From Pandoraea pnomenusa (lineage in GTDB: Bacteria; Pseudomonadota; Gammaproteobacteria; Burkholderiales; Burkholderiaceae): DNA of 64,000 nt. Shown one piece after another: positions 51,172 through 62,328 of the stretch (position 1 is its first letter; every line of letters starts with the position of its first letter). Under the pieces are notes generated by a model. The model searched no databases, had not been told where the DNA came from, and saw only the letters and a list, made by a program, of their open reading frames with translations. The translations under genes and the position numbers were made by a program. Location of the stretch: assembly GCF_000767615.3 (NCBI RefSeq), contig NZ_CP009553.3:372001-436000 (forward strand), given 5' to 3'.

Positions 51172-51792
51172 ATGAAGAAGTTCTGGCTCATTCCCGTCAT
51201 GGCATTCATGACGTATACCGCCGCGGGTTCGGCGATGGCGCAGGCGCAAGCTCCGGATGTGCTGGTCAAGCAGACGGTCACGGAAGTGATGTCGGCCGCC
51301 AAGAGCGATCCGAATATCCAGAAGGGCGATCTGAACAGCATCACGCGTCTGGTCGAGCAGAAGATCATGCCGCACGCCGACTTCACGCGCACCACGCAAC
51401 TGGCCACCGGCAGGGCATGGCGCGACGCCACGCCGCAACAGCGCCAGCAGCTCACCGAGCAGTTCAAGCAACTGCTGCTGCGCACGTACGCCGGCGCCAT
51501 CGCCCAGATTCGCGATCAGCAGGTCAACTACAAGCCGTTCCGCGCCCAGCCGGGCGATACCGACGTGGTCGTGTACACCGACGTGGTGAACAACGGTCAG
51601 CCCGTCGAACTCGACTACCGTCTCTACAAGACGGCCAGCGGCGAGTGGAAGCTGTATGACCTGAACGTGCTGGGCGCCTGGCTGGTGCAGACGTATCGCA
51701 ACCAGTTCGCGGAAAAGGTCAACGCGTCGGGGATCGACGGTCTGATCAAGTTCCTGACCGAGCGCAACCAGCAACTCGCAGGCGGCAAGTAA
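51172..51792 (+). CDS. mlaC: Periplasmic phospholipid shuttle MlaC (Ttg2 toluene-tolerance family)
   Basis: Soluble periplasmic carrier between MlaA and MlaD. The product is 206 residues with a Sec signal peptide (MKKFWLIPVMAF to SAMAQAQ). The mature chain has the Ttg2 motifs PHADFTRTTQLATGRAWRDA, TEQFKQLLLRTYAGAI, VVVYTDVVNNGQPVELDYRL in parts, and LYDLNVLGAWLVQTYRNQF. AGAGGAAG lies before ATG 51172. The 207 bp after mlaA show no terminator, only palindromic GC-rich sequence, so the operon likely continues. Confidence 0.95.
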   Translation: MKKFWLIPVMAFMTYTAAGSAMAQAQAPDVLVKQTVTEVMSAAKSDPNIQKGDLNSITRLVEQKIMPHADFTRTTQLATGRAWRDATPQQRQQLTEQFKQLLLRTYAGAIAQIRDQQVNYKPFRAQPGDTDVVVYTDVVNNGQPVELDYRLYKTASGEWKLYDLNVLGAWLVQTYRNQFAEKVNASGIDGLIKFLTERNQQLAGGK

Positions 51793-51796
51793 GCGC

Positions 51797-52054
51797 ATGC
51801 TCGCGTTGCAGACCGATCTCACTCACGACACCGCCGGCGACGTTCTCGCGCAGGCCATCGACCGCATCGACGCTGGCGAAACCCAGATCGATTGCGCGGG
51901 GCTCACGCACTTCGACTCGTCGGCGCTCGCCGTGCTGCTGGCCTTGCGCCGCCACGCGAGCCGGCGGGGGGCGACGTTGGCGTTCACTAACTTGCCGACG
52001 GGACTCGCCAGCCTGGCGCTGGTGTACGGCGTCGACCATCTGCTCTCGAGCTGA
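51797..52054 (+). CDS. mlaB: STAS-domain protein MlaB
   Basis: Cytosolic STAS-domain subunit that binds and stabilises MlaF. The product is 85 residues. The STAS core is visible in DCAGLTHFDSSALAVLLALRRHA (first strand-helix unit, around 34-56), which has the conserved D-S-S before the helix, and in ATLAFTNLP. It begins 4 bp after mlaC and is the last gene of the operon, closed by a strong terminator. E. coli has the same subunit at the end of mlaFEDCB. Confidence 0.9.
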   Translation: MLALQTDLTHDTAGDVLAQAIDRIDAGETQIDCAGLTHFDSSALAVLLALRRHASRRGATLAFTNLPTGLASLALVYGVDHLLSS

Positions 52055-52085
52055 TGCGTCGGACCGGGTAGCGGTCCTGACAAGA

Positions 52086-52113
52086 AGCGCCGTCTCGCGA
52101 CGGCGCTTTTTTT
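52086..52113 (+). terminator. Rho-independent terminator after mlaB
   Basis: Perfect 9-bp stem AGCGCCGTC/GACGGCGCT with loop TCGC and seven Ts. It ends the mla operon. Confidence 0.9.
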
Positions 52114-52433
52114 ATGGCGCGTGTCTGGACTGCCATCCCTGGCCGCCGACGATGTGGCCTGCGGCGCTCGCATTGCCGATGTTGCCGTTACCGCACGTTA
52201 CCGCGTTACCGAGGTTACGGGCGGTGTCGGGCGGCTTGGGGTGCCATCCCCACGGTCGCCATCGGCTTCCTTTATAATCGGGGGTTTTCTGCCGATTTTT
52301 AGGCAAATATCCCTTTCCGGGCACCCACCTTGCCGACCTTGCCCTGGCCGCCACGCCAGCGGGCGATGCGCGCGGGGGCAGCGGTGACCGGAATACAAAC
52401 ATGGCGCATCCGCCAGGGCGGGTGCGTGCAGTC
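52114..52433 (+). promoter_or_regulatory. Promoter region of the ABC-ibaG-murA-his block with GTTACCG repeats
   Basis: About 320 bp without a gene. GTTACCG occurs three times within 25 bp (52187, 52197 and 52205), with a near copy GTTGCCG at 52181 and GGTTACGG at 52213. A perfect -10 TATAAT stands at 52273-52278, without a convincing -35. A TGCC-N8-GGCA dyad follows. Transcription from here would carry a leader of about 150 nt. Whether the repeats bind a regulator is unknown. Confidence 0.4.
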
Positions 52434-53356
<923 letters not shown>

Positions 53357-53360
<4 letters not shown>

Positions 53361-54112
53361 TCGGCTTTCGCACGCTGTTGTACAAGGAAGTGCTGCGCTT
53401 CTGGAAGGTGAGCTTCCAGACCGTGGCCGCACCGGTGCTCACCGCGCTGCTCTACCTGATGATCTTCGGCCATGTGCTCGAAGACCGGGTGAAGGTCTAC
53501 GACCAGATCACTTATACGTCCTTCCTCGTGCCCGGGCTGGTGATGATGAGCGTGTTGCAGAACGCTTTCGCGAACAGCTCCTCGTCGCTGATCCAGTCGA
53601 AGATCACGGGCAACCTCGTGTTCGTGCTGCTGCCGCCGCTTTCGCACTGGGAGATGTATGGGGCCTACGTGCTCGCCGCGGTGGTGCGCGGCCTGTGCGT
53701 GGGGCTCGGCGTGTTCCTCGTGACGGTGGCTTTCACGCATCTGTCGTTTGCCGCACCGCTGTGGATCATCGGTTTCGCGTTCCTCGGCGCGGCCATTCTG
53801 GGCACGCTGGGCCTGATTGCGGGCATCTGGGCGGAGAAATTCGACCAGCTCGCGGCGTTCCAGAACTTCCTCATCATGCCGGCGACGTTCCTCGCGGGCG
53901 TGTTTTACTCGATTCACTCGCTGCCGCCGGTGTGGCAGGCTGTGTCGCATTTCAATCCGTTCTTCTACATGATCGACGGATTCCGCTACGGTTTCTTCGG
54001 CGTGTCGGACGTGGCGCCGCAGACCAGCCTCGCCGTCGTTGGCGCGACGTTCCTGATACTCGCAACCGTGGCGCTGGGTCTGCTGCGCCGCGGCTACAAA
54101 CTGCGTCACTGA
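53357..54112 (+). CDS. ABC-2 type transporter permease (YadH-like)
   Basis: Membrane partner of the preceding ATPase. The product is 251 residues with six membrane segments. ABC-2 family stretches are YKEVLRFWKVSFQTVAAPVL near the start, YTSFLVPGLVMMSVLQNAF, NLVFVLLPPLSHWEMYGAYV and the C-terminal NFLIMPATFLAGVFYSIHSL with HFNPFFYMIDGFRYGFFG. AGGAGG lies 6 bp before ATG 53357. It is coupled to the ATPase by a 4-bp overlap, and ibaG follows 18 bp later. Confidence 0.92.
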
Positions 54113-54130
54113 ACTTCTCCAGGATCAGCA

Positions 54131-54370
54131 ATGCTGCCTACCCCAGAACAAATCAAACAGTACATCGAAGCCGGCCTGGCTTGCGATCACGTGGCCGTCG
54201 AAGGTGACGGCCAGCACTTCTTCGCGACCATCGTGAGCGCGCAGTTCGAAGGCAAGCGCCTCATTGCGCGCCATCAGCTCGTGTACGCCGCGCTGGGCGA
54301 CCGCATGAAGGCGGAAATCCACGCATTGTCGATGAAGACCCTCACGCCGGCGGAGTATCAGGCGCAATGA
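54131..54370 (+). CDS. ibaG: BolA-family protein IbaG (YrbA)
   Basis: Small BolA-like protein that binds monothiol glutaredoxins and Fe-S clusters. The product is 79 residues. The BolA fold is seen in [21 protein letters not shown] and the invariant-histidine region [13 protein letters not shown] (split helix). The C-terminal part is [14 protein letters not shown]. In E. coli, ibaG also lies directly before murA, after the mla operon. The stop overlaps murA by 4 bp, so translation is coupled. Confidence 0.93.
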   Translation: MLPTPEQIKQYIEAGLACDHVAVEGDGQHFFATIVSAQFEGKRLIARHQLVYAALGDRMKAEIHALSMKTLTPAEYQAQ

Positions 54371-55707
54371 GGATGACGCAAGAGAGCACCGGCGCCGCCG
54401 GCAATGGCGAGGCGGCCGCCGGCGAGCGTGTGGCCGCGGACCACCTGGAGATCGAAGGTGGCGAGCGGCTGGCGGGAGAGATTACCGTCTCGGGCGCGAA
54501 GAACGCGGCCCTGCCCATTCTCTGTGCGAGCCTGCTGACGGCCGAGCCGCTCGTGCTCGGCAACGTGCCGGATCTGCACGACGTGCGCACCATGCTCACG
54601 TTGCTCGCGCGCATGGGCGTGAAGGTCGAGCGCAAGGGCGAATCGGTGACGCTCGACGCGTCGTGCATCGCGGCGCCCGCCGCGCCGTACGAGCTGGTCA
54701 AGACCATGCGGGCATCGATTCTCGTGCTCGGCCCGCTGCTGGCGCGCTGCGGCGAGGCGCGCGTGTCGCTGCCCGGCGGATGCGCCATCGGGGCGCGGCC
54801 TGTCGATCAGCACATCAAGGGCCTGCAGAAGATGGGCGCCGAGATCACCCTCGCGCACGGCGATATCGTGGCTCGCGCCACGCGACTGCGCGGCGAGACG
54901 CTGGTGACGGACATGATCACCGTGACGGGCACCGAGAACCTGCTCATGGCGGCCGTGCTCGCCGACGGCGTGACCGTGCTGGCCAACGCCGCACGTGAGC
55001 CGGAGGTGACCGATCTGGCGAACCTGCTGGTGAAGATGGGGGCGAAGATCGAGGGCATCGGCTCGGAACGACTGGTCGTGACCGGGGTGGCGCGCCTGCA
55101 TGGGGCCACGCACGACGTGGTGCCCGACCGAATCGAAGCCGGCACGTTCCTGTGCGCGGCCGTGGCCACGCGCGGCGACCTCACGCTGCGCCGCGTGGTG
55201 CCGGGCACGCTCGACGCCGTGATCGAAAAGCTGCGTGAAACCGGCGCCGACGTGAGCGCCGGTGCGGATTGGCTGCGTGTGACGATGGATCGGCGCGCGC
55301 GGGCGGTGAGTTTCCGCACGTCCGAATACCCCGCCTTCCCGACCGACATGCAGGCCCAGTTCATGGCGCTGAACTGCATCGCCGAAGGTGCGTCGCAGGT
55401 CGTCGAAACGATCTTCGAGAACCGCTTCATGCATGTGCAGGAGTTGATGCGCCTGGGCGCGAATATCGGCATCGACGGCAACACCGCGCGCATTTCGGGC
55501 GTGGAGCGCCTGTCGGGTGCGCACGTGATGGCGACCGATCTGCGCGCGTCCGCCAGTCTGATCGTCGCGGGGCTGGCGGCCGAGGGCCGCACGCTCGTCG
55601 ACCGTATTCATCACCTCGATCGCGGCTATCATCGTATCGAGGCCAAGTTGTGCGCCGTGGGCGCGCGAATCCGGCGTGTCGAAGCACGCCAGGGAGAAAT
55701 TGCATGA
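54367..55707 (+). CDS. murA: UDP-N-acetylglucosamine 1-carboxyvinyltransferase
   Basis: First committed enzyme of peptidoglycan synthesis: transfers enolpyruvate from PEP to UDP-GlcNAc (EC 2.5.1.7). The product is 446 residues, longer than the usual 417-420 because of a 25-residue N-terminal extension. The KNAALP motif is at about 44. The catalytic, fosfomycin-reactive cysteine is in [13 protein letters not shown] (about 139), so fosfomycin sensitivity of the target is expected. DYIEAGT-like [10 protein letters not shown] and [15 protein letters not shown] are also conserved. It overlaps ibaG and hisG by 4 bp each. Confidence 0.96.
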   Translation: MRMTQESTGAAGNGEAAAGERVAADHLEIEGGERLAGEITVSGAKNAALPILCASLLTAEPLVLGNVPDLHDVRTMLTLLARMGVKVERKGESVTLDASCIAAPAAPYELVKTMRASILVLGPLLARCGEARVSLPGGCAIGARPVDQHIKGLQKMGAEITLAHGDIVARATRLRGETLVTDMITVTGTENLLMAAVLADGVTVLANAAREPEVTDLANLLVKMGAKIEGIGSERLVVTGVARLHGATHDVVPDRIEAGTFLCAAVATRGDLTLRRVVPGTLDAVIEKLRETGADVSAGADWLRVTMDRRARAVSFRTSEYPAFPTDMQAQFMALNCIAEGASQVVETIFENRFMHVQELMRLGANIGIDGNTARISGVERLSGAHVMATDLRASASLIVAGLAAEGRTLVDRIHHLDRGYHRIEAKLCAVGARIRRVEARQGEIA

Positions 55708-56384
55708 GTTCCGCCAAGCCGGCCCAGCCGCTCGCTCAACCGCTGACGCTGGCCCTCTCGAAAGGGCGTATCTTTACGGAAACGCTGCCGTTGCTCGCCG
55801 CTGCCGGTATCGAAGTCACGGAAGACCCGGAGACCTCGCGCAAGCTGATTCTGCCGACCACGGACCCGAACCTGCGCGTGATCATCGTGCGCGCGACCGA
55901 CGTGCCGACCTATGTGCAATACGGGGCCGCCGACTTCGGCGTGGCCGGCAAGGATGTGCTCATCGAGCACGGCGGCGGTGGACTGTATCAGCCGATCGAT
56001 TTGAACATTGCCCGCTGCCGCATGTCTGTGGCTGTACCGAAGGGCTTCGATTACGCGAATGCGGTCCGTCAGGGTGCGCGCCTGCGGGTGGCGACCAAGT
56101 ACGTGCAGACCGCGCGCGAGCACTTCGCGGCCAAGGGCGTGCACGTCGACCTGATCAAGCTGTATGGTTCGATGGAGCTGGGTCCGCTCGTGGGCCTGGC
56201 CGACGCGATTGTCGATCTGGTGAGTACCGGCGGCACGCTTCGGGCCAACAATCTGGTGGAAGTGGAGGAGATCATGGATATCTCGTCCCGCCTCGTGATC
56301 AACCAGGCTGCGCTCAAGCTCAAGCGCGAGTCGTTGCAGCCCATTCTGGACGCCTTCGAGCAGGCGTCCCGGCAAACAGCATGA
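55704..56384 (+). CDS. hisG: ATP phosphoribosyltransferase, short form
   Basis: First step of histidine synthesis: joins ATP and PRPP (EC 2.4.2.17). The product is 226 residues, the short HisG form that lacks the C-terminal regulatory domain and works only with the HisZ subunit, which is not in this window. Motifs are [39 protein letters not shown] in parts, [14 protein letters not shown] and the PRPP site [15 protein letters not shown]. The start overlaps the murA stop (ATGA) and the stop overlaps hisD, so it is within one coupled operon. Confidence 0.96.
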   Translation: MSSAKPAQPLAQPLTLALSKGRIFTETLPLLAAAGIEVTEDPETSRKLILPTTDPNLRVIIVRATDVPTYVQYGAADFGVAGKDVLIEHGGGGLYQPIDLNIARCRMSVAVPKGFDYANAVRQGARLRVATKYVQTAREHFAAKGVHVDLIKLYGSMELGPLVGLADAIVDLVSTGGTLRANNLVEVEEIMDISSRLVINQAALKLKRESLQPILDAFEQASRQTA

Positions 56385-57703
56385 AACTCGAAATCCGCAA
56401 ACTCGACTCCGGTGCCGAAGGCTTCGCGACCCAGCTTCGCGACGTGCTGGCATTCGAAGCGAGTGAAGACGCCGCCATCGACCGTGCGGCCGCCGAGATC
56501 CTCGCCGACGTGAAGACGCGCGGCGATGAGGCCGTCATCGAGTACACGAACCGCTTCGATCGTCTGAACGCGCCGAACATGGCCGCGCTGGAGCTGTCGG
56601 CCGACGTGCTGGCTGAAGCGCTCGAAAGTCTCGAGCCGAAGCGCCGCGCCGCGCTGGAGGCTGCCGCCGCGCGCGTGCGCGCCTATCACGAGAAGCAGCG
56701 CATCGAGTGCGGCACCCATAGCTGGCAGTACACCGAGTCGGACGGCACGGTGCTGGGCCAGAAGGTCACACCGCTCGATCGCGTGGGCATTTACGTGCCG
56801 GGCGGCAAGGCCGCGTACCCGTCGTCGGTGTTGATGAACGCCATTCCGGCACGCGTGGCCGGTGTGAAGGACATCATCATGGTGGTGCCCACGCCGGACG
56901 GCGTGCAGAACCCCCTGGTGCTCGCCGCCGCGCACATCGCCGGCGTGGATCGCGTGTTCACCATCGGCGGCGCGCAGGCCGTCGGCGCGTTGGCGTACGG
57001 CACCGAGACCGTGCCGGCCGTCGACAAGATCGTGGGTCCGGGCAACGCCTTCGTGGCGGCGGCCAAGCGCCGCGTGTTCGGCACCGTCGGCATCGACATG
57101 ATCGCCGGCCCGTCGGAGATTCTCGTGATTTGCGACGGATCGACCGACCCCGACTGGGTGGCGATGGACCTGTTCTCGCAAGCCGAGCATGACGAGCTTG
57201 CCCAGTCGATCCTGCTGTGCCCGGACGCCGAGTACATCGCGCGCGTGCACGCGTCGCTGGAGCGCCAGATCGACGACATGCCGCGCCGCGACGTGATCGC
57301 CGCCTCGCTGCAGGGGCGCGGCGCGCTGGTCAAGGTGCGCGATATGGCCGAAGCGTGCGAGATCGCCAACGTGATCGCCCCCGAGCACCTCGAAATCTCG
57401 GCCGAGACGCCGCAACAGTGGAGCGACAGGATCCGCCACGCCGGTGCGATCTTCCTCGGCAAGTTCACGAGCGAAAGCCTGGGCGACTATTGCGCCGGGC
57501 CGAACCACGTGCTGCCGACGTCGCGCACCGCACGTTTCTCCTCGCCGCTTGGCGTGTACGACTTCATCAAGCGTTCGAGCCTGATCGAAGTGAGCGAGGG
57601 CGGCGCCCGCATGCTGGGCGAGATCGCCGCCGAGCTGGCGTACGGCGAAGGCCTGCAAGCGCACGCGCGCAGCGCCGAGTACCGTCTGCATCACGAGTCC
57701 TGA
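56381..57703 (+). CDS. hisD: Histidinol dehydrogenase
   Basis: Zinc enzyme oxidising L-histidinol to histidine in two NAD-dependent steps (EC 1.1.1.23), the last of the pathway. The product is 440 residues. Motifs are [46 protein letters not shown] [27 protein letters not shown] and the metal/active-site region [14 protein letters not shown] with [27 protein letters not shown] near the C-terminus is also hallmark. It overlaps hisG by 4 bp and is followed after one base by a gene of unknown function. Confidence 0.97.
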   Translation: MKLEIRKLDSGAEGFATQLRDVLAFEASEDAAIDRAAAEILADVKTRGDEAVIEYTNRFDRLNAPNMAALELSADVLAEALESLEPKRRAALEAAAARVRAYHEKQRIECGTHSWQYTESDGTVLGQKVTPLDRVGIYVPGGKAAYPSSVLMNAIPARVAGVKDIIMVVPTPDGVQNPLVLAAAHIAGVDRVFTIGGAQAVGALAYGTETVPAVDKIVGPGNAFVAAAKRRVFGTVGIDMIAGPSEILVICDGSTDPDWVAMDLFSQAEHDELAQSILLCPDAEYIARVHASLERQIDDMPRRDVIAASLQGRGALVKVRDMAEACEIANVIAPEHLEISAETPQQWSDRIRHAGAIFLGKFTSESLGDYCAGPNHVLPTSRTARFSSPLGVYDFIKRSSLIEVSEGGARMLGEIAAELAYGEGLQAHARSAEYRLHHES

Positions 57704-57704
57704 C

Positions 57705-58265
57705 ATGCGCGACGACGCCCTGCGGTCCGCGCCTGGTCCCACGACGCCGGCGACCGCCTGGCGTCGGATCCGCGCAATCGCGGCCTGCGATGCCCCCTGG
57801 CTTTCGCTGTCGGCCCGCCTCACGCGGGCCGCGCTGCGAGCCGTCTCCGTGGCGACGCTCGGCATGATCGCGGGCACGGCCGCGCAAGCGGCGGGAACCG
57901 ATTGCCAGCACGCTACGTTCGAGGGCGCCTCGGTCGAGCGCATGACGGTCTGTGTGCGTCGGCAGGCGTTCGACAACGATGTCTATGTACTGCGTCTGGA
58001 CGGCAAGCCGGCGTTGCGCGGCACCGACGAGGAAGTGGGGCATGGCGTGTTCGGACGCGTGGGCAACCGGCTGGTGGCCATGCGTTGCGAGGCCGAGGCC
58101 TCGCCCGCCCGGGTGAGCCCGGGCGTCGCGCAGGCGCTCTCGTGGCAAACCGGGGTGCGTGTGCAGCGCATTACCGCGGCGCTCGGCAGCGTGGAAACCG
58201 GCCGCCGATGCACCGTCAAGATCGACGGCGCGGACGCCGGTCTGCTCACGTTCGCCTTCAACTGA
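57705..58265 (+). CDS. Exported protein of unknown function within the his operon
   Basis: I do not recognise this 186-residue product. It begins one base after hisD and ends 28 bp before hisC, so it is certainly within the operon. A polar, basic N-terminus (about 1-45) is followed by a hydrophobic stretch ending in [10 protein letters not shown], which fits a signal peptide cleaved near residue 63. The mature domain of about 120 residues has cysteines at CQHATF, MTVCVRR, MRCEAE and GRRCTV, four in all and possibly two disulfides, and ends in hydrophobic LLTFAFN. It might be a small beta-rich periplasmic domain. No role in histidine synthesis is suggested by its export. Confidence 0.7.
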   Translation: MRDDALRSAPGPTTPATAWRRIRAIAACDAPWLSLSARLTRAALRAVSVATLGMIAGTAAQAAGTDCQHATFEGASVERMTVCVRRQAFDNDVYVLRLDGKPALRGTDEEVGHGVFGRVGNRLVAMRCEAEASPARVSPGVAQALSWQTGVRVQRITAALGSVETGRRCTVKIDGADAGLLTFAFN

Positions 58266-58293
58266 TTCGACTCGCCCGATCCTTCCTTTCGCC

Positions 58294-59358
58294 ATGTCCG
58301 TCGACCAAGTGATTCGCCCCGACGTGCTCGCCATGAGCACCTACCCCGTGCCCGACGCCACCGGGTTCCTCAAGCTCGATGCGATGGAGAATCCGTACGG
58401 CTTGCCGCAGGCATTGCGCACCGAACTGGGGCGGCGCCTGGCCGACGTGGCGCTCAATCGCTATCCGGCGCCGCGCCCGCAGGCGCTGCTGGAGAAGCTT
58501 TCGCGCGCGATGGAGGTGCCGGCCGGGATGAAATTGCTGCTGGGCAACGGCTCCGACGAGATCATCAACATGATCGCGATGGCCACGGCCCGTCCGGGGG
58601 CCGCCGTGATCGCGCCGATGCCGGGCTTCGTCATGTACGAGATGTCGTCGCGCTTCGCGGGCATCGAGTTCGTGGGTGTGCCGTTGCGCCCCGACTTTTC
58701 GCTCGACATGCCGGCGATGCTCAACGCCATCGCGGCGCATCCGGGCGCGGTGGTGTATCTGGCCTATCCGAACAATCCGACCGGCAACCTGTTCGCCGAC
58801 GACGACATCGAGACCCTGGTGCGCGCGGCCGACCGTGGGCTGGTGGTGATCGACGAGGCCTATCAGCCGTTCGCGGGCAAGACCTGGATGCCGCGCCTGC
58901 CCGAATTCCCCAACCTGCTGGTCATGCGCACCGTCTCGAAGCTGGGCCTGGCCGGGATCCGGCTCGGCTACGTGGCAGGCGGAGCGCACTGGCTGGACCA
59001 GCTCGACAAGGTGAGGCCGCCTTACAACGTGAACGTGCTGACGCAGGCGTGTGCCGAATTCATGCTCGATCACCTCGACGTGCTCGACGCGCAGGCGGCC
59101 GAATTGCGCGCGCAGCGCGAGCGGCTGGCGGCCGCGGTGGCGGCGCTGCCCGGGGTGCACGTGTTCCCGAGCGACGCCAATTTCCTGCTGGTACGCGTGC
59201 CGGACGCCGACAAAACCCACGCCGGACTGCTGGCACACAAGGTATTGATCAAAAACGTGGGTAAAATGCACGTATTGCTGGCCAATTGCCTGAGATTGAC
59301 GGTCGGCACCCCCACGGAGAATACGGCCATGGTGCAAGCCCTGGCCGCATCGCTCTAA
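58294..59358 (+). CDS. hisC: Histidinol-phosphate aminotransferase
   Basis: PLP aminotransferase converting imidazole-acetol phosphate to histidinol phosphate (EC 2.6.1.9). From ATG 58294 the product is 354 residues. Motifs are [46 protein letters not shown] and the PLP lysine in [16 protein letters not shown] (about 218-233). [10 protein letters not shown] near the end binds the substrate phosphate. The frame is open upstream to 58159, but that part overlaps the preceding gene and is unlike HisC. It belongs to fold-type I, HisC subgroup. Confidence 0.95.
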   Translation: MSVDQVIRPDVLAMSTYPVPDATGFLKLDAMENPYGLPQALRTELGRRLADVALNRYPAPRPQALLEKLSRAMEVPAGMKLLLGNGSDEIINMIAMATARPGAAVIAPMPGFVMYEMSSRFAGIEFVGVPLRPDFSLDMPAMLNAIAAHPGAVVYLAYPNNPTGNLFADDDIETLVRAADRGLVVIDEAYQPFAGKTWMPRLPEFPNLLVMRTVSKLGLAGIRLGYVAGGAHWLDQLDKVRPPYNVNVLTQACAEFMLDHLDVLDAQAAELRAQRERLAAAVAALPGVHVFPSDANFLLVRVPDADKTHAGLLAHKVLIKNVGKMHVLLANCLRLTVGTPTENTAMVQALAASL

Positions 59359-59386
59359 TAAAGCCATACGACGAGAACTCACCATC

Positions 59387-59974
59387 ATGCGCATTGCGGA
59401 AGTCGTTCGCGATACCAGCGAAACGCAAATACGCGTCAAGATCGATCTGGACGGCACCGGCCGCAAGACGCTCGATACCGGCGTGCCGTTCCTGGACCAC
59501 ATGCTCGACCAGATCGCGCGCCACGGCCTCATCGACATGGAAGTCGAGGCCAAGGGCGACACGTTCATCGACGATCACCATACGGTGGAAGACGTCGGCA
59601 TCACGCTGGGCATGGCCGTCGCCAAGGCCATTGGCGACAAGAAGGGCATCGTGCGCTATGGCCACAGCTACGTGCCGCTCGACGAGGCGCTCTCGCGTGT
59701 GGTGATCGACTTCTCGGGCCGTCCCGGCCTCGAATTCCACGTGCCGTTCACGCGCGCTCGCGTGGGCAACTTCGACGTCGACCTGACCATTGAATTCTTC
59801 CGCGGTTTCGTGAACCACGCCGGCGTGACGCTGCATATCGACAATCTGCGCGGTATCAACGCCCACCACCAGTGCGAAACGGTGTTCAAGGCGTTCGGTC
59901 GTGCCCTGCGCATGGCGGTCGAGATCGACCCGCGTGCGGCGGGTGTCGTGCCGTCGACCAAGGGAAGCCTGTAG
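59387..59974 (+). CDS. hisB: Imidazoleglycerol-phosphate dehydratase
   Basis: Manganese-dependent dehydratase of histidine synthesis (EC 4.2.1.19). The product is 195 residues, the monofunctional form without the phosphatase domain found in E. coli HisB; a separate histidinol-phosphatase must exist elsewhere. Metal-binding motifs are [33 protein letters not shown] and the second [14 protein letters not shown]. Family end [13 protein letters not shown] is intact. hisC lies 28 bp upstream, and the marC-like gene follows after 111 bp that are rich in GC palindromes. Confidence 0.97.
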   Translation: MRIAEVVRDTSETQIRVKIDLDGTGRKTLDTGVPFLDHMLDQIARHGLIDMEVEAKGDTFIDDHHTVEDVGITLGMAVAKAIGDKKGIVRYGHSYVPLDEALSRVVIDFSGRPGLEFHVPFTRARVGNFDVDLTIEFFRGFVNHAGVTLHIDNLRGINAHHQCETVFKAFGRALRMAVEIDPRAAGVVPSTKGSL

Positions 59975-60085
59975 ACGTGAGACTCGCCGGCTGGCGCACA
60001 GCGCCGGCCGGATAGCCCGCCGGCCCGTGCCGGCGCCCCTGCGACGCTTCACCGCCCGGCCGGAAGCCGGCGCCGTGTGCCCCCC

Positions 60086-60712
60086 ATGACGCTCGACGCC
60101 TTCAAGTTCTTCATTTCGCTGCTGGCCCTGATCAACCCGCTCGGGGCGATCCCGCTGTTCATCAGCCTGACGTCGTCGCAGACGCGCGAAGAGAAGCGTC
60201 ATACGATCAGGATTGCGGCGATCGCCGTGGCGTTGGTCGTGGCGGGCTCGGGGCTGTTCGGCGAGGCGATCATCCGCTTTTTCGGCATTTCGATCGCGTC
60301 GCTCGAAGTCGGCGGCGGGATCATCATGCTGCTCATGGCGGTCAACATGATCAACGCGCAGACGGGGAACACGCGGGCCACGCCGGAAGAACGCCATGAA
60401 GCCGAGGAGCGGCCGAACATCGCCGTGGTACCGCTGGCGATCCCGCTGCTCACCGGTCCGGGCACGATCAGTACCGTGATCATCTACTCGGGCCGCGCAC
60501 ACGGGTGGGCCCAGGTGCTGGCGCTGGTGGCGATCGGCGTGGGTGTCGGCGCGGTTTGCTGGGTGGCGCTGCGCAGCGCCTCGCGTATCGAAGGCTGGCT
60601 CGGACGCACGGGCATCAACATCGGCACGCGTTTGATGGGGTTGATCCTCTCGGCGCTGGCCGTTGAATTCATTATGGATGGTTTGAAAATACTGCTGCCG
60701 GGTTTGAGATGA
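60086..60712 (+). CDS. MarC-family integral membrane protein
   Basis: UPF0056/MarC-family membrane protein of unknown function, 208 residues from ATG 60086 (a GTG at 60077 would add three). About six transmembrane helices are visible. Family motifs are [21 protein letters not shown] near the start (in its usual place), [31 protein letters not shown], and [21 protein letters not shown]. Despite the name, MarC is not itself linked to multiple antibiotic resistance. The stop overlaps hisH by 4 bp, so it is translated as part of the his operon. The same placement is known in Burkholderia. Confidence 0.9.
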   Translation: MTLDAFKFFISLLALINPLGAIPLFISLTSSQTREEKRHTIRIAAIAVALVVAGSGLFGEAIIRFFGISIASLEVGGGIIMLLMAVNMINAQTGNTRATPEERHEAEERPNIAVVPLAIPLLTGPGTISTVIIYSGRAHGWAQVLALVAIGVGVGAVCWVALRSASRIEGWLGRTGINIGTRLMGLILSALAVEFIMDGLKILLPGLR

Positions 60713-61347
60713 ATAAGATTGCGATTGTCGACTACGGAATGGGCAACCTGCGCTCGGTCTATCAGGCACTGCGTGCGGCGGCACCCGAGGCCGACGTGAG
60801 CATCAGCAGCGACGCCGCCGAGATTCGGGCCGCCGACCGCGTGGTGCTGCCGGGGCAGGGCGCCATGCGCGACTGCATGGGCTGCCTGAACGAATCGGGG
60901 CTGCGCGAAGCGGTCGTCGAGGCTGCCGCGAGCAAGCCGATGTTCGGCGTGTGCGTGGGCGAGCAGATGCTCTTCGACATCTCGGACGAGGGCAACACGC
61001 CCGCGCTCGGCCTGTTGCCGGGCCGCGTGGTGCGCTTCGAGCTCGAGGGGCAGCTTCAGGACGACGGCTCGCGCTTCAAGATCCCGCAAATGGGCTGGAA
61101 CCGCGTGCGTCAAACGCGCAGCCACCCGATCTGGGCGGACGTGCCCGACAACAGCTATTTCTACTTCGTGCACAGCTATTACGCCGTGCCCGCGAAGCCC
61201 GAACTGACGGTCGGCGAGACGGTCTATGGGGTGCCCTTTACCTGTGCGGTGGCCCAAGATAATATCTTCGCCACCCAGTTCCACCCGGAAAAGAGCGCCC
61301 AGGCCGGCCTGGCCCTGTATCGAAACTTTGCCCAGTGGAAGCCCTGA
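60709..61347 (+). CDS. hisH: Imidazole glycerol phosphate synthase, glutaminase subunit
   Basis: Class I glutamine amidotransferase that provides ammonia to HisF (EC 4.3.2.10). The product is 212 residues. The start is [19 protein letters not shown], the nucleophile is Cys in [12 protein letters not shown] (about 84), and the His-Glu pair is in [13 protein letters not shown] (about 190). [12 protein letters not shown] and IPQMGWNRV are also typical. Its start overlaps the marC-like gene by 4 bp. A 193-bp gap follows before hisA, with no terminator visible. Confidence 0.97.
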   Translation: MNKIAIVDYGMGNLRSVYQALRAAAPEADVSISSDAAEIRAADRVVLPGQGAMRDCMGCLNESGLREAVVEAAASKPMFGVCVGEQMLFDISDEGNTPALGLLPGRVVRFELEGQLQDDGSRFKIPQMGWNRVRQTRSHPIWADVPDNSYFYFVHSYYAVPAKPELTVGETVYGVPFTCAVAQDNIFATQFHPEKSAQAGLALYRNFAQWKP

Positions 61348-61540
61348 TCGCGACGCGGGCGGCGCAATTGCGCTTCCTTGCCTTTCAGGGCGTGTCCTCT
61401 GTCACCGCTTATACTGTGTGTCATGTTGATGAATCCGAAGCCGATGTGCCGATGTCCGGCAAGGCGGGCGTCGGATTCGCGTTGTGCGCGTAAATCGCGA
61501 ATTTCTTTTACTTCCCACTAGCGACGTTTCACGATTGCCT

Positions 61541-62290
61541 ATGCTGCTCATCCCGGCCATCGACCTTAAAGACGGTCAATGTGTTCGCCTCAAACAAGGC
61601 GACATGGATCAAGCCACCGTATTCTCGGAGGACCCCGCTGCCATGGCCCGGCATTGGGTCGAGCAAGGCGCGCGGCGTCTGCACCTGGTGGACCTGAACG
61701 GCGCATTCGCTGGCAAGCCGCGCAACGAGGCGGCCATTCGCGCCATCATCCAGGAAGTGGGCGAAGACATCCCCGTGCAACTGGGCGGCGGCATTCGCGA
61801 TCTCGGCACCATCGAGCGCTACCTCGACGACGGCTTGTCGTACGTCATCATCGGCACCGCCGCGGTGAAGAACCCCGGTTTCCTGCGCGATGCCTGCAGT
61901 GCGTTCGGCGGCCACATCATCGTGGGCCTCGACGCCAAGGACGGCAAGGTCGCCACCGACGGCTGGAGCAAGCTCACGGGCCACGAAGTGGTGGACCTGG
62001 CGCGCAAGTTCGAGGATTACGGCGTGGAGTCGATCATCTACACGGATATCGGTCGCGACGGCATGCTGCAGGGCATCAACATCGAAGCGACCGTGCGTCT
62101 CGCGCAGGCCGTGACGGTGCCGGTGATCGCCAGCGGCGGCCTGTCGAACCTGAACGACATCGACGCGCTGTGCAAGGTCCAGGACGAAGGCGTCGAAGGC
62201 GTCATCTGCGGCCGTGCGATTTACTCGGGCGATCTGAATTTCTCCTCGGCGCAAAAGCGCGCCGACGAGCTTACCGAAGGAGCGGCATAA
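61541..62290 (+). CDS. hisA: ProFAR isomerase (HisA)
   Basis: TIM-barrel isomerase of histidine synthesis (EC 5.3.1.16). From ATG 61541 the product is 249 residues. The first catalytic aspartate is in [16 protein letters not shown] (Asp8), the second in [14 protein letters not shown] (about 128). The phosphate-binding turns are [15 protein letters not shown], and SGGLSN, and ICGRAIYSG closes the barrel. The frame is open upstream to 61484, but MLLIPAIDL is the normal start. The 38-bp gap to hisF keeps it in the operon. Confidence 0.96.
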   Translation: MLLIPAIDLKDGQCVRLKQGDMDQATVFSEDPAAMARHWVEQGARRLHLVDLNGAFAGKPRNEAAIRAIIQEVGEDIPVQLGGGIRDLGTIERYLDDGLSYVIIGTAAVKNPGFLRDACSAFGGHIIVGLDAKDGKVATDGWSKLTGHEVVDLARKFEDYGVESIIYTDIGRDGMLQGINIEATVRLAQAVTVPVIASGGLSNLNDIDALCKVQDEGVEGVICGRAIYSGDLNFSSAQKRADELTEGAA

Positions 62291-62328
62291 GCGAGCCCGC
62301 GGCTGCGGCCGCCTCGCGTGCCAACATC

